Below, one piece after another: positions 45,664 to 56,328 of a stretch of 64,000 bases of DNA (the first letter of the stretch is position 1; the number at the start of each line of letters is the position of its first letter). The notes under the pieces were generated by a model, which was given only the letters and a program-made list of their open reading frames with translations, was not told the DNA's origin and ran no database searches. Origin of the DNA: Branchipolynoe longqiensis (Eukaryota; Annelida; Polychaeta; Phyllodocida; Polynoidae); NCBI GenBank assembly GCA_030323885.1, contig CM059198.1:56136917-56200916 (forward strand), in the 5' to 3' direction. The position numbers were made by a program, and so were the translations under genes.

Positions 45664-46019
45664 TTAAAGCTGCAAAGTTCGATGAAAACATCACATTTTC
45701 AAAACTAAAACCATTATCTAGATTTGACTCTACATATAACAGTTAGATACTGGTGCACATATTTCAGATTTGATGTCACATAGAAGGGAATATTGAGTCA
45801 ATTTAATAGAACCTGTTACTTCTGAAGCATATGGTGTGATTTGTTTGGTGTGCTTGCTAAAACTAATTTGACACCTTTATACTTCAAATATTTCAAAAGT
45901 TAGCCATTTAAAATAAAAGGTACTTCAAACTAAAGTAAGGTAGGTTAAAACAATCAATTCAATAAATTTATCTCAGAAAAATGGTCAAATCTCAAAACCA
46001 TTGGACTACGCAAATTTAA
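45664..46019 (+). mobile_element. MITE M, copy 2 (best preserved)
   Basis: 356 bp, from TTAAAGCTGCAAAGTTCGAT to CATTGGACTACGCAAATTTAA. The ends are inverted copies and both include TTAA. The interior holds AGTTAGCCATTTAAAATAAA, AAACTAAAGTAAGGTAGG and ATTTATCTCAGAAAAATGG, which are the single-copy source of the 103-bp and 45-bp arrays. TTAA ends suggest a TTAA-targeting transposase such as piggyBac, but the TIR lacks the usual CCC start, so the class is open. Confidence 0.8.
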
Positions 46020-46110
46020 TATATAGTAAATAATCTATTTGCAAATAGATCCACATTTGGCGGTATGAGGCGAACCTTGCCATATTGTGCAGTATATAAC
46101 ATGAGAGTAC

Positions 46111-46450
46111 ACCATGGATAGGTTGGTTCGTTGTTGGAGTTTTACGTCCTGGCAACATCTAAGACCATATCAGGACAGCTACCGACTTGTGGCAGTGCAC
46201 ACTCATGGCAACTTTATAGTGTTGCCCCACTGGGAAATCAGACCACCAGCACCACAACCCAATATCCCACTCAGTCACAATATCCTGACACTGAGCTAAC
46301 CGGTCCTTGCCTTATTCTATTAATGCCGAGTGCCAGGCTAGGAAGCGACAAGTATAAATTTGATAAGTCATTGGTTTGACTTGACCGGGAACCAAACTCA
46401 CAATCTCCTGCACCCGAGGCCTGCGTTCTACCACCTGGTACCATGGATAG
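46111..46450 (-). mobile_element. Full-length SINE-A with head 2 and TSD
   Basis: The minus-strand SINE (46122-46439) lies between exact 11-bp repeats ACCATGGATAG at 46111-46121 and 46440-46450. Head 2 shows AGGTGGTAGAACGCAGGCC and GGTTCCCGGTCAAG. Confidence 0.92.
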
Positions 46451-46507
46451 TGGTGGCCCTACAAATGGTTTTATATTAAGAGAGTAGCTTTAAAAGAGCA
46501 TGCAATA

Positions 46508-46749
46508 ACCAGACGGGATGGCAGAATGAGTTAGAGCGTCCATCTCCCATGTTGGTAGATCGTGGGATCATGGGTTCGAATCCTGGTCGAGTCAAACTAA
46601 TGACTTAAAAATTGATACTTGTCACTTCCTTGCCAGACGCTTGGCAATACTAGGATAGGGCAAAGAGCAGTGGAATCAGGAAGACCAGTCATCTGCGACT
46701 GAAATGTTCCCTGCTTAAACAACTAATGTACAAAAAATACAAAAAATAA
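46508..46749 (+). mobile_element. SINE-B (head 1 with tail B)
   Basis: Head 1 (ACGGGATGGCAGAATGAGTT), body, tail B (AGCAGTGGAATCAGGAAGAC to CTAATGTAC), A-rich end. Confidence 0.9.
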
Positions 46750-47066
46750 AATATGGCAGCACTTTCAGTTGTTCGGTCATGTGCGTTCTGCTCGGACAGT
46801 TGGGGAGAATCAATAGTCTGTCGGATTGTATTTAACTGTCTCGCCGTTTGTGCTTGTTAGATTAGCGAGTCTCATCCAAACTTGGCTTTTCATCTTGGAT
46901 TTGTTATGGAACAAAAATATAACAACAAAAATGAAACACCCTGCAACAATCCTTTCACAGCTTAATTAAATACAGTTCTGTTCCGATCCGAATCCTGGAA
47001 CAAGTGCAGGGCTTAGCGCTGGTACTTGGATTATGATCTCCAATCAAAGCACCAACTTTGTAATCT

Positions 47067-47410
47067 TTAACTTTTCCCGTTACATTCGTAGAATATCCCA
47101 ATGGTTTTGAGTTTCTGTCATTATAATGAGATAAATATATTAAGTTGATCGTTCTTATCTACCTTACTTTAGTTTGATGTAATGGCTGAATTTGGAGATA
47201 TTTGAAGTGGAACCAGGCACAATTTATTTTGGCAAGCATGTCAACACACTGGCATCATAGGCTTCTGCAGTTACAGGTTCTATTAAATTGCTTCAGTATT
47301 CCCTATGCTCAATAAGTGCACCAGTAATTAAGTTCAATATGTAGAATCAAGTCTACATATTTGTTTTGGTTTTGACAATTTGATGTTTTCATTGGACTAT
47401 GCAGGTTTAA
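47067..47410 (-). mobile_element. MITE M, copy 3
   Basis: Minus-strand copy whose 5' end is TTAAACCTGCATAGTCCAAT (complement of 47391-47410), with GATAAATATATTAAGTTGAT and CCTTACTTTAGTTTG inside. The other end is diverged. Confidence 0.75.
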
Positions 47411-47412
47411 GT

Positions 47413-47560
47413 CAGGGGGAAATTTCAGTTGGAGGCAATAGGCCTTTCTTATTCCATCTAGTCATTTCAAGCGCCAGGCTAAGTCTCAATAAGTAAATAT
47501 TTTGCAATTATTTTGTTGCTCTCGCCCAAGGATCAAAACAGTGACTTTCTGCATGCAAGC
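47413..47560 (-). mobile_element. SINE-B fragment, diverged
   Basis: GGGGGAAATTTCAGTTGGAG and TCTTATTCCA match tail B on the minus strand; a poor body follows. Confidence 0.6.
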
Positions 47561-47585
47561 CGTCATTCTACAGTACTTGTGCCCA

Positions 47586-47645
47586 CTTGATATTACCTTA
47601 GATGTTGCTAGGACGTAAAACAACAACAAACAAACAAACAAACAC
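47586..47645 (+). mobile_element. SINE-A tail end
   Basis: GATATTACCTTAGATGTTGC, then AGGACGTAAAACAACAAC and a CAAA-rich end. Confidence 0.8.
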
Positions 47646-47853
47646 ACCCACCATCAAATAATGAAGCTTGACAACCCCAAAAAAAGGGGCACTTTGCGAC
47701 TATATTTATCAGTTATTCATACATCTTCCCTGTATGAAAATAATGGATGGCTATCTCAATTCCCCAGCTAAATCCATTTTGGTGGCCATTTTCCAAAATG
47801 GCTGCCAATATTGATAATATCTTATTAATTTGCCCAGAACCTTTAGCCTGGTG

Positions 47854-48405
47854 TGATGCACATCATCATCATCATCATCATCATGCTGTCGGTCGCGATG
47901 CGACAAAGACTGCTTTCATTACTTGACTGCCGCTCTCCATTTAGCACATTTCATGAAAGCTGCCTGCAAAAGTGTTGAAGTGCTGCTGGCTTTTGCAAGT
48001 TACCAGCGGCACTCTCTCAGGGAGCAAATAGAGGTTTCACACCGGCAACAACATGTCAAGACAGGCGCAAAACTATTTGTCCCTGCAGTGGCTGGTCGGG
48101 AGATGTTGGGAGTTCCATACATCAACCGCCCTTAATGCTGCCACAGTGACATGGTTTTCTGTTTAGGGTTTGCTCCCTTAGCCTTCGGTTCTGTCAAGAA
48201 CCTGTACCACAAGGCAGTGGTTTACAACTCTGCAAGGCAGGGGCGTCAAACTCCCTGAGGTATTGCTGTTTAGGGTTTGCTCCCTTAGCCTTCGGTTCTG
48301 TCAAGAACCTGTACCACAAGGCAGTGGTTTACAACTCTGCAGGGCAGGGGCGGCAAACTACCTGAGGTATTGCAATACCTGCAATACCCGCATACTGATG
48401 CACAT
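47854..48405 (-). mobile_element. Retroposon D, copy 2, with TSD and internal duplication
   Basis: The minus-strand element (47864-48395) is flanked by exact TGATGCACAT at 47854-47863 and 48396-48405. Its tail is the CAT run at 47864-47884 (ATG on the element strand). GTTTAGGGTTTGCTCCCTTA occurs at 48161 and 48268, a 107-bp tandem duplication absent from copy 1. Otherwise it matches 4459-4893 closely, including the GGTATTGCAATACC palindrome near its 5' end. Confidence 0.85.
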
Positions 48406-49588
48406 ACAGTCTCAAATAAGACATGTTCAGTATGTCAGTTGGCATATTTTAAAGTAAACTGAAGGAAAATTGGTCCACTAGCTGTCGATATAATTGATAA
48501 AATATGTCACAAATAGACTACATCGCCATTCCAACCGCACGGTGCATTGTGGGATGCGTGGAAGATAAACTAACCCCCGCAAAGCACATGGCTAATGCTA
48601 AGAGACTGGGTGCAGCTATGAAATTTGCTAGTTTCAGCTCATCTCAGCTCTTCTTTGAAACATAGAATATATACAATAAATTAAGATGTTAATCTTTTAT
48701 CTCGCATTACATTTAGATCAATCTAATCAGCATATCTTATACCATCTGCATTTAGATTGAGAACAATCTGGGCACTCAACTAATGTTAGAGCCATAGCCA
48801 GAGTCAGTTTTACTAATTTAATTCATGTTTTTATTTATTTATATCCTATGGTTAATGACATTTGTTGGGTTAGGAAATGGGTAGGGTTAATCAGACATTG
48901 GTTATATATTTCTTTGAAACAAGTTGTTGTTGACAAATTTGACATTTTAATATTTAGAACAAGAATTACATATGTGTAATCAATGGTGATGTTGTGGCGA
49001 CCTAGGTAGGGCCCAGTATTGAATCAGGCTGAGGTAGGAATTCCCCCAGGCACTCTTATAGGCATGAGCCTGCCATGCCTACAAGACTCTTAGGTGCATG
49101 AGTGCCCCGTGTGATAAAGACCAGTTAGCCCAGGACCCCTGGGTAAACCAAGGGAGGGGGCAGGTAGCTGGACTTCTAGAGAATGGACAACATGTCCACA
49201 CAACCTATAAATGGTGATCTTGTCTATTCTGCAATTTCAACTCTTTCTCAGCGGGTAAACTGATTCTCAGCAGGTAATCTGAAATGAAATATATACAGAT
49301 GATATCAACAAGTGAAGAGTACAACTTTAATTTATTGAACAATTCAAAGGAGGAATCCATAAAGGAAAAGCTGGAACTTTTCAACAGTTGACCCAATTTC
49401 CACATGAGAGTAAATGCTCTTGTTAGTCAAGTCGTTTAGAAATGTGATTGCCAAGTTTGTCTGCATTGTCACAGCTGTATCAATATCACTTCCGGTGTGT
49501 GTACATGGCTCCTGCGAAAAGGCTGTTTGTCGTGTTTGCGCTCTAGTCCCACACTCTGATATGAAGTGACTTACATAATTTGAAGTCT
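48406..49588. other. No gene identified
   Basis: AT-rich except 49010-49180. No motif, no recognised repeat. Confidence 0.35.
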
Positions 49589-49830
49589 ATTTCAAAGTTG
49601 CATGGTCCGATGGCATCTGAATTTTTATTTTACTTTTGAGATAAATATATCAAATTGATCGTTATAACTTACTAATCATTAGCCCAGATTTTTTTAAAAG
49701 GAAAAATGGCTAGTTTTAAAACAAGTGGAGCTGAAAGAACCCAAAATACTTTCGACAAGCTTCCCAAAAGTCCTCTCGCTATGAAACATATTGACATCTC
49801 GCGATGACCATGTGATGTGGGATGACCTAA
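49589..49830 (-). mobile_element. MITE M, diverged copy
   Basis: One end TTCAAAGTTGCATGGTCCGA, then the interior GAGATAAATATATCAAATTG. The far end is lost. Confidence 0.6.
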
Positions 49831-50028
49831 TTAAAATGTAGCCTGGTCTCCTGGTACTTTGACATAATGGCGCGATTGCACCATCATTTGTTTGTTGGCA
49901 TGTGATGTGATAGTTTCATATATTTAATTTTAATTGTGTATTCATTTAATTTACATCATTAATAACCAGTCCACAGTCAATTCCATATATAGGATTAATC
50001 AAATTGGGTACAAATATTGATTTATTAT

Positions 50029-50127
50029 TCCTACCTAACCTGGGGTTCGGCATTATTAGGATTGGGCTTGCAGCAGTGTAATGAGAAAGACCAATCGTCT
50101 GCAATTGAAAATTCCCCTTCTTAAACA
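50029..50127 (+). mobile_element. SINE-B fragment
   Basis: CGGCATTATTAGGATTGGGC joined to tail B (GCAGTGTAATGAGAAAGACC, TTAAACAACGGATGTAC). Confidence 0.75.
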
Positions 50128-50499
50128 ACGGATGTACAAATATTCCCCTCCCCGGCAAACAAAAATCCCAGGGTACCTTCAGATTTTGAGTGTAACATTG
50201 TTCCATCTGTGTTGGAAACATAGGATCAAATGTAAGTATGTGGTTTGGCATTCAAAACAGAATTATTCTTCATCAGACCATGCAACTTTAAAACAGTTCA
50301 GGCTATGGTGCCATCAAACTTCCAGTGGGACATCCTGGAACCTGACTAGGTTACACATGGTGATTGGAATGAAGGCTTGGTTAATGAAGCCATGAGATTG
50401 ACCTACTTGCTTAATGAGTGTTGCTGCATAATGGATGTCACAAAGTAGGTGTCCAAGGGTATGCGCTAATAAATTGACTAATTATTCTGTATAGGGTGT

Positions 50500-50616
50500 C
50501 CCCAATACTTAGCTAATACACTAGTATCGACGTTAGATATATAGAACCAAATTGAGATAAGTGTTTTGGTTTTGAAATTTTTTTTTTTTATCTGACCATG
50601 CAACTTTAATTAAATA
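50500..50616 (-). mobile_element. MITE M end fragment
   Basis: Matches the complement of the M left third and ends CTGACCATGCAACTTTAA. Similar ends occur at about 50271-50288 and 51460-51547. Confidence 0.6.
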
Positions 50617-50662
50617 TTTTCTTTAAAAATAAAGACTATTTATTCCCATGAATATATATATA

Positions 50663-50890
50663 CACATATACACTAAAACCTCTCTAAATCGACCGGCCTT
50701 GTGACCGACTTTAAGTGGTTCACTTAAGGAGGTGGGATGTTTGGAGAGTTAGAATCTGGCTGCAATGGTATTGTTGGGACCCACATAAAGCGATCGATAT
50801 AGGGGAGTTGGCGATTTGTGGAGTGGGTCGGTTAAAACCTTTCTCAATCGACCGACCATGGGACCGACTTTAAGTGGTCTATTTAGGGAA
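50663..50890. mobile_element. TIR-type repeat H, tandem ends
   Basis: AAAACCTCTCTAAATCGACC plus GGCC-TGTGACCGACTTTAAG occurs at 50666-50730 and again at 50834-50895 in the same orientation. Such starts are typical of pogo/Tigger-like MITEs; class not certain. Confidence 0.5.
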
Positions 50891-50891
50891 G

Positions 50892-51058
50892 TTGAATGAG
50901 TTGAGCGTCTGTGTCCCGTTTCGGAAGATCGTGGGATTCGAACCCGCAGGTTCGAACCCTGGTAGAGTCAAACCAATGACGTTAACATTGATACTTGTTG
51001 TTTCCTAGCCTGGCACTCGGCATTATTAGGATAGGGCAAGGACTGGTTGGTGCCTGTC
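50892..51058 (+). mobile_element. SINE-A with head 1, tail truncated
   Basis: GAATGAGTTGAGCGTCTGTG, GGGATTCGAACCC, common body, then cut after GGACTGGTTGG. Confidence 0.85.
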
Positions 51059-51459
51059 CAAATCTATGTTTTGATGAATAAACTGCTTTGGCAGAAAAAG
51101 TAGTAGAGGATAACAAGTTCTAACCACAATTTATTTTTGTTGTTTTTGATACCGTATTTATTCTGCCTTAGCATGTAAACACCGAGGGTGCTTGTTTTCA
51201 ACACTGGGCAGCTGTGAGGAATGTTATGGTGCATGGTCGGGTTCCGGTTCCGGGTTGGTATTCGGGACATCCACCAGCATTTATTTAAGCAGTTAGTATC
51301 TATGTTAGTTTTTTTTTTTTTTTTTTTTGTATAACTTCCTATCATATAACTAATATCTTAGCGTAGTATGTACATCTAGTGAGATGGTAATAGGCTTGTG
51401 GATGAGGACGTGTTCCCAGAATTAGTTTTTTTGTTTCGTTTGCAATACATGTTTAATGA

Positions 51460-51547
51460 TTACACCAGTATCTAATTTGGATATGTATGATCATAATATT
51501 ATCTAGGTGATGGTTTTTCATTTAAAATGTGGATTATGCAGCTTTAA
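51460..51547 (-). mobile_element. MITE M end fragment
   Basis: CACCAGTATCTAATTTGGAT through GTGGATTATGCAGCTTTAA, the complement of the M left end. Confidence 0.55.
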
Positions 51548-52288
51548 TCTCTTGTGTATTACATTCCAGGTGAGTGATCGGTAATTGGCTTGCTGAGTCC
51601 CACTCGCAGGTGGCGACACCGTGTCATTTACAGGAACTAATGCAGGTAGGATTTTATTGCAGCACAGTAGACCCCTTACTGACATCAATGGGCACGAACA
51701 CTAGGGTAACAGAGTACATGAGCCAGTCTCAAGTGGTGATAACTCTTTTTTGTTGTCCATTGTAACGATTGACACAATACAGCACAGAAATGGTTACACT
51801 GAAAACACAAGGACATTTGCTTCAAATCAATATGTATTCTATTGGGATTATGAAACACCATGTAACAAACAAATCAGTTCATCCTGAGCAAATGCATAAG
51901 CAGATAGTATGTTGATCGTTACAATGGACACAGTTTTGTCCCATATTGCTTAACACCTTTTGAGACAGTCTCATATCTATATAATCCATTGCATACCTTA
52001 TATATATAACAATTATTGCGTTTATCCTATGACATAGAAGACAAGTTATGGTATAACAGAGAAGACAAGTAGTGCGATATGAGTTGGCGGTAAAATCTCC
52101 AACTCCTTTTATTTAAAAGAACCAACTTCCGAGTGACTGGAGTCCCAAGCCCCATGCAGGGGGTGGAACGGTGCATGCCGGGACCCCCCCTCACACCTGG
52201 AAAGGGGGGGGGGAGAGCGGGAGGCACTACAGAGCTTACTTACTACACACGGTAACGCGTTTATCTGTATCCATATATGAATACAAGG
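51548..52288. other. No recognised feature
   Basis: Unremarkable AT-rich DNA. A poly-G run lies at 52205-52213. Confidence 0.4.
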
Positions 52289-52290
52289 AT

Positions 52291-52414
52291 CAGTCGGGAT
52301 GGGCGAATGAGTTAAGCGTCCGCCTCCCGTTTTGGTAGATCGTGGGAATCAAACCAAAGGTTTCGAACCCTAGTCGAGTCAAAGCAGTAACTTACAAAAT
52401 TGATACTTGTCATG
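52291..52414 (+). mobile_element. SINE head 1 and body fragment
   Basis: CAGTCGGGATGGGCGAATGA and common body to TTGATACTTGTC. Confidence 0.85.
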
Positions 52415-52415
52415 A

Positions 52416-52508
52416 CCAAGTCTCACACCATTAGTTTGACACGCCTGGTATTCAAACTCTTAACCTTCCGCACGTGAAGCCTTCACTCTTACTGATTTGG
52501 TCATCCAC
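52416..52508 (-). mobile_element. SINE head fragment
   Basis: Minus strand head 2-like (GAGTGAAGGCTTCACGTGCG) joined to the previous piece. Confidence 0.6.
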
Positions 52509-52618
52509 GTTTGCGTGTTATGTAATGAATTATATGTCTTGTTTGTTTGTTTAACAACCCCCCCCCCCCCCAGCACAAAAAGTGAACATCCACTATTGGG
52601 TGATTATATGGCATATAT

Positions 52619-52900
52619 GTATGAGTCAGCCTCACGAAAACGGACCAATTGGTGGTCAATTGAAGATATCGGTGTCGCAATTCTTAAAGGTGTAGTGCAT
52701 TTCCTTGTTTCATATTAAATTATATTAGAAACAAATAAGGTTGTTGTATTTTCTCTACCTTTACATTCAGGATAAATTTAAGGACTTTCCAACACCTCTG
52801 TCAATGCTAAATTATAATTATACCGATCGACGCCGACATCCATGCTCGACGCCGACAACTTTCCCCAATTGGCCTCTTTTCGTGATCCTGACTCATATAT
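52619..52900. mobile_element. TIR element F, copy 2
   Basis: ATGAGTCAGCCTCACGAAAA at the left and its near-complement at 52868-52897. The interior matches one unit of copy 1 (GTAGTGCATTTCCTTGTTTC, TACATTCAGGATAAATTTAA). About 280 bp, without the 202-bp duplication. Confidence 0.85.
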
Positions 52901-52904
52901 ATAT

Positions 52905-54078
52905 ATATATATATGCCTAGTTTCAAATCCAATGGGCAAGTGACTGACCTCCCGCAAGCACCGATGGAAACGTCCGTTGGCGGCGCGAGTGGAGGCAATG
53001 CGGGGCAAATCCAGGCAGGTCAGCGATTGGACATACTATATTTTGCGAATAACATAATAGCAAATAATAATACAGGAATGCTCTGCCTATTTATATCCAC
53101 ATAATTAATTACACATGCTATATATTAGATGGCATATGTATATTATTATATATGTATATATATATGCAATGTAAGATATTATGGCACCCTGACTAGCTGC
53201 CAACTATTCATAATGTACCTATACAATGTGTTTACCAAAAATCTAATCTGTCTCCTGGTTATAGCCTCCTGAGTAGGCTGCCATGATACACCGGGACACA
53301 GTATCAGGGAGTTGTGGGCGATGATAGGGGCAGGTGTGGGTGTGGGGGTATGCGGGGAAGGCGGACATGGTCACAGCGATGATGAAACCAGAGCTATTGC
53401 AGGCACAATTTATGGTGGCCACAATTGATGGTGGCCACAACAAGGGGCAAGGTGCCAGTGTTGGATGCAGCCAATTTGGTGTCCTACGCAAGCGCATTGA
53501 GAACCCACATTGGTCTGCCAGTCCAGTCATGAGCATAATAAGCGCCACAACGAGGAAAACCCAACCAGCACGTGCTCGTTGGGTCCGGATTTCTTAGGTC
53601 AATTGAGTGAGTGCAACTTCCGGCCTTCTCAGCGTAAATCAGATGTGGTGGTACTAGTGGTTTCGTATCTAGACATACTTATCAATTTTATTCATGTCTA
53701 GCACAGATTAAAGTGTTCAATGTATATTCAAAATGTATTATGCTTCTGCCTGTCATTAAATCAACGATATCAGTAACGTAAAGAATGGGGGAATTACTGT
53801 TAAAATGTATGCTCAATGAAGAGCGTGTTAAGTCGACCCAGTGGCCATGTAAGAGCTGGTTAGGTTTCCTCGTTTCCTCGATGTTTACCGTCCATTGGGG
53901 TAGAGTCTACAGTGATTTCTCTTGTTGCCACCATCTTGTTTAAATAAGCACATACAGATTTACCACTTAAAAATAACCCAATAGGATGCACCATTTATTA
54001 TTGCGATGTAAATAATGCCATGTTACTTCTTATCATTTCGGTCGTCCAGCTATGTGCATCTTGTTCATACCAAACTGA
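52905..54078. other. No gene identified
   Basis: A TATA microsatellite lies at 53130-53165. Overlapping open frames at 53243-53597 on both strands show no motif I recognise, and I make no call on them. Confidence 0.35.
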
Positions 54079-54545
54079 AGGCCTGGTCACATATACGTTT
54101 GTGGATGTAGTTGAACGTAGTGGAGGCTAATGTAGTTGAACGTAGTTGAACGTAGTTTGAACGTAGTTGAACGTAGTTTGAACGTAGTTGAACGTACCAG
54201 CATCCATACTTCTCCATCATCCTAACTTGGTAATAAGGTGGGTGGGGCGTTAGTTCCGATTTAATCTTTGGACATGTTCAAAAGAGTGCTATGTTAAAGG
54301 CTAATGTCCTGTGGCCAAGTATCCACTCTTAATGTACTCTAGCATACTCTAGCATACTCTAGCATACTTTAGCACACTTGGATGTAGTTGAACATAGTTG
54401 ACCGTAGTGGAGGCTAACATATGTTGAACATAGTTGAACATAGTTGAACGTACCGGCCATAATGTATTCATCCGTACCAAAACCTGCTGTACCTTAATGT
54501 TTTTCACCATAGTTTAACATACCTACACCAAGTTTGACCCATGTT
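54079..54545. mobile_element. PIF/Harbinger-like element E4, left end only
   Basis: Starts AGGCCTGGTCACATATACG, the complement of the right end at 40821-40836. The interior is built of GAACGTAGTTGAACGTAGTT and CTAGCATACT words. The right terminus is not visible; a SINE fragment follows. Confidence 0.5.
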
Positions 54546-54558
54546 AATGTTAATGTTA

Positions 54559-54713
54559 TTGATGGGGATATTTGGTCATGATACCGGGGGCCTGATTTCC
54601 CAATGGGACATCACTATAAACTCGCCATGAGTGCGCACTGTCACAAGTCGGTACACAGCCTGATATGACCTTTGATGTTGCCCTGGCGTAAAATTCCAAT
54701 AACCAACCAACCA
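54559..54713 (+). mobile_element. SINE-A tail fragment
   Basis: GATGGGGATATTTGGTCATG to GTAAAATTCCAATAACCAAC. Confidence 0.8.
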
Positions 54714-54761
54714 ACGCGCACAATCATAGACGACATGAATTTTCTTTTTATGTGCAGCTAA

Positions 54762-55452
54762 TACCCCTGTCACACTACGACGTAACGAGCTAACGTAAGC
54801 CTGACGTGATCACATTTGGTCATTACGTTGTCGTATGTTGGGTTACGTTATTATGACGTCATAATGACGTTAGACTGATATCGAGCTACGTCATGTTACG
54901 GCGTGTTACGTCGGCTTGCGTCACGGTTTTGAACCCGTTCAAAACTTTCGACGTGACGCAAACGTAAGGGTTTACGTTTGCCGTGCGTTCTGTACACGTT
55001 CGGTGAACGTCAATGACGTTAAACCGACATTATTAAAACGTTAGTCACTACGTTCAACTACGTTCCACTGCGTTGACCCACATTAAACTGAGTGCAAATG
55101 GCCACGTGGCGTAATGGGAACGTCAGGAGAACGTCAGGAGAACGTCAGGAGAACGCCAGGAGAACGTCAGGAGAACGTCAGGAGAACGTGCATTCAACGT
55201 CTCATGACATATCTAACGTCATGTAACGTTCTTCTGGCGATGGAATAACGTTCATAACGTTCCGTGAACGTAAGGAAGTTGACCTCTCTCGTTGAATGAC
55301 GGTATCACTACGCTTTACCGACGTTACGATCTCGTCCATTACGCTGCATCCACGTTCAACTTGGGCCCAAATTTGCATACTACGCCGAGAAGTTCAACGT
55401 TCTTCACGTTCTCCCTACGCTGACGTCATTACGTCGTAGTGTGACAGGGCCA
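54762..55452. mobile_element. PIF/Harbinger-like element E3 with ACGT word core
   Basis: Ends TACCCCTGTCACACTACGAC and GTCGTAGTGTGACAGGGCCA, flanked by exact TAA duplications (54759-54761 and 55453-55455). 691 bp, no ORF. By hand count about 37 ACGT tetramers lie inside, where about three are expected at random. A local AACGTCAGGAG direct repeat is at 55120-55190. Confidence 0.85.
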
Positions 55453-55455
55453 TAA

Positions 55456-55872
55456 GACAGAAATAAAATGATGTTACATCAATTCATGCTTTCTTGGTAT
55501 TTGTGCCAAACAGCCAGAGTGGTGGGATTAATATTAATAATAAATCAACGAATCTAATAACAACAGCTACATTTTGAAGTCTGTAATTCTATCTCAGTTG
55601 TGTTAGTGAACCCTCTCATTGAACTCTCTAGCTAACAATGCAATGATCGATGGTTCACCAGACTGCCGCCAGGGGGGCTGGGAGTTGAAATGGACAGTTT
55701 TCTGAGATATTGTGTGATTTCCCAGAAGTCTGTTGGCCCCTGTGTGGCAGACCACCATGTTTTAAAAAAACCCACACTTTGCAAACACTACAGCAGTGTT
55801 TTTAATGCACTTTCAAAACAAGTGGATTGATGTTTAAATTTCTGCCATAATATGTTTCTGTGGAATGAGTTG
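55456..55872. other. No recognised feature
   Basis: AT-rich; no gene or repeat assigned. Confidence 0.4.
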
Positions 55873-55873
55873 A

Positions 55874-56115
55874 ACCAGACGGGATGGCCGAATGAGTTAG
55901 AGCGTCAGTCTCCCGTGCTGGTAGATCGTGGGGTCGTGGGTTCGAATCCTGGTTGAGTCAAACCAATGACTTACAAATTGATACTTATCGCTTTCTAGCC
56001 AGACGCTTGGCATTACTAGGATAGGGCAAGGAGAAATGGAATGAGGAAGACCAGTCGTCTGCGACTGAAATTTCCCCTGCTTAAACAACTAATGTACCAA
56101 AAAAAAAAAAAAAAC
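55874..56115 (+). mobile_element. Full-length SINE-B
   Basis: Head 1 (ACGGGATGGCCGAATGAGTT, GGGTTCGAATCC), body, tail B, and a poly-A end at 56099-56114. The best SINE-B copy. Confidence 0.92.
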
Positions 56116-56328
56116 GCCTCTGGTCTCCCTCTTTGGTTGGTACGTCATGGGATTCAAACTCGCATTTGAACCCTGGTTGAGTCAGAATGAATGACTGAAA
56201 AATTGATACTTGTCGCTACATAGCGTGGCATTCGGCATTACTATGATAGGGCAAGGAGCAGTGCAATGAGGAAAAGCTTGATATTTTGTCTGCTTATTCA
56301 ACTAATGTACCAACAACAAAATAAATAA
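56116..56328 (+). mobile_element. SINE-B, second tandem copy
   Basis: Starts within head 1 (GGTCTCCCTCTTTGGTTGGT) and ends CTAATGTACCAACAACAAAA. Head-to-tail with the previous copy. Confidence 0.8.

Noticed and set aside
53243..53597. Overlapping open frames of about 100 codons on both strands
   Set aside because: No motif, no start context and no homologue that I recognise.
55660..55680. CTCF-like GCCGCCAGGGGGGC
   Set aside because: Imperfect match to the consensus and only one site; no further support from sequence.
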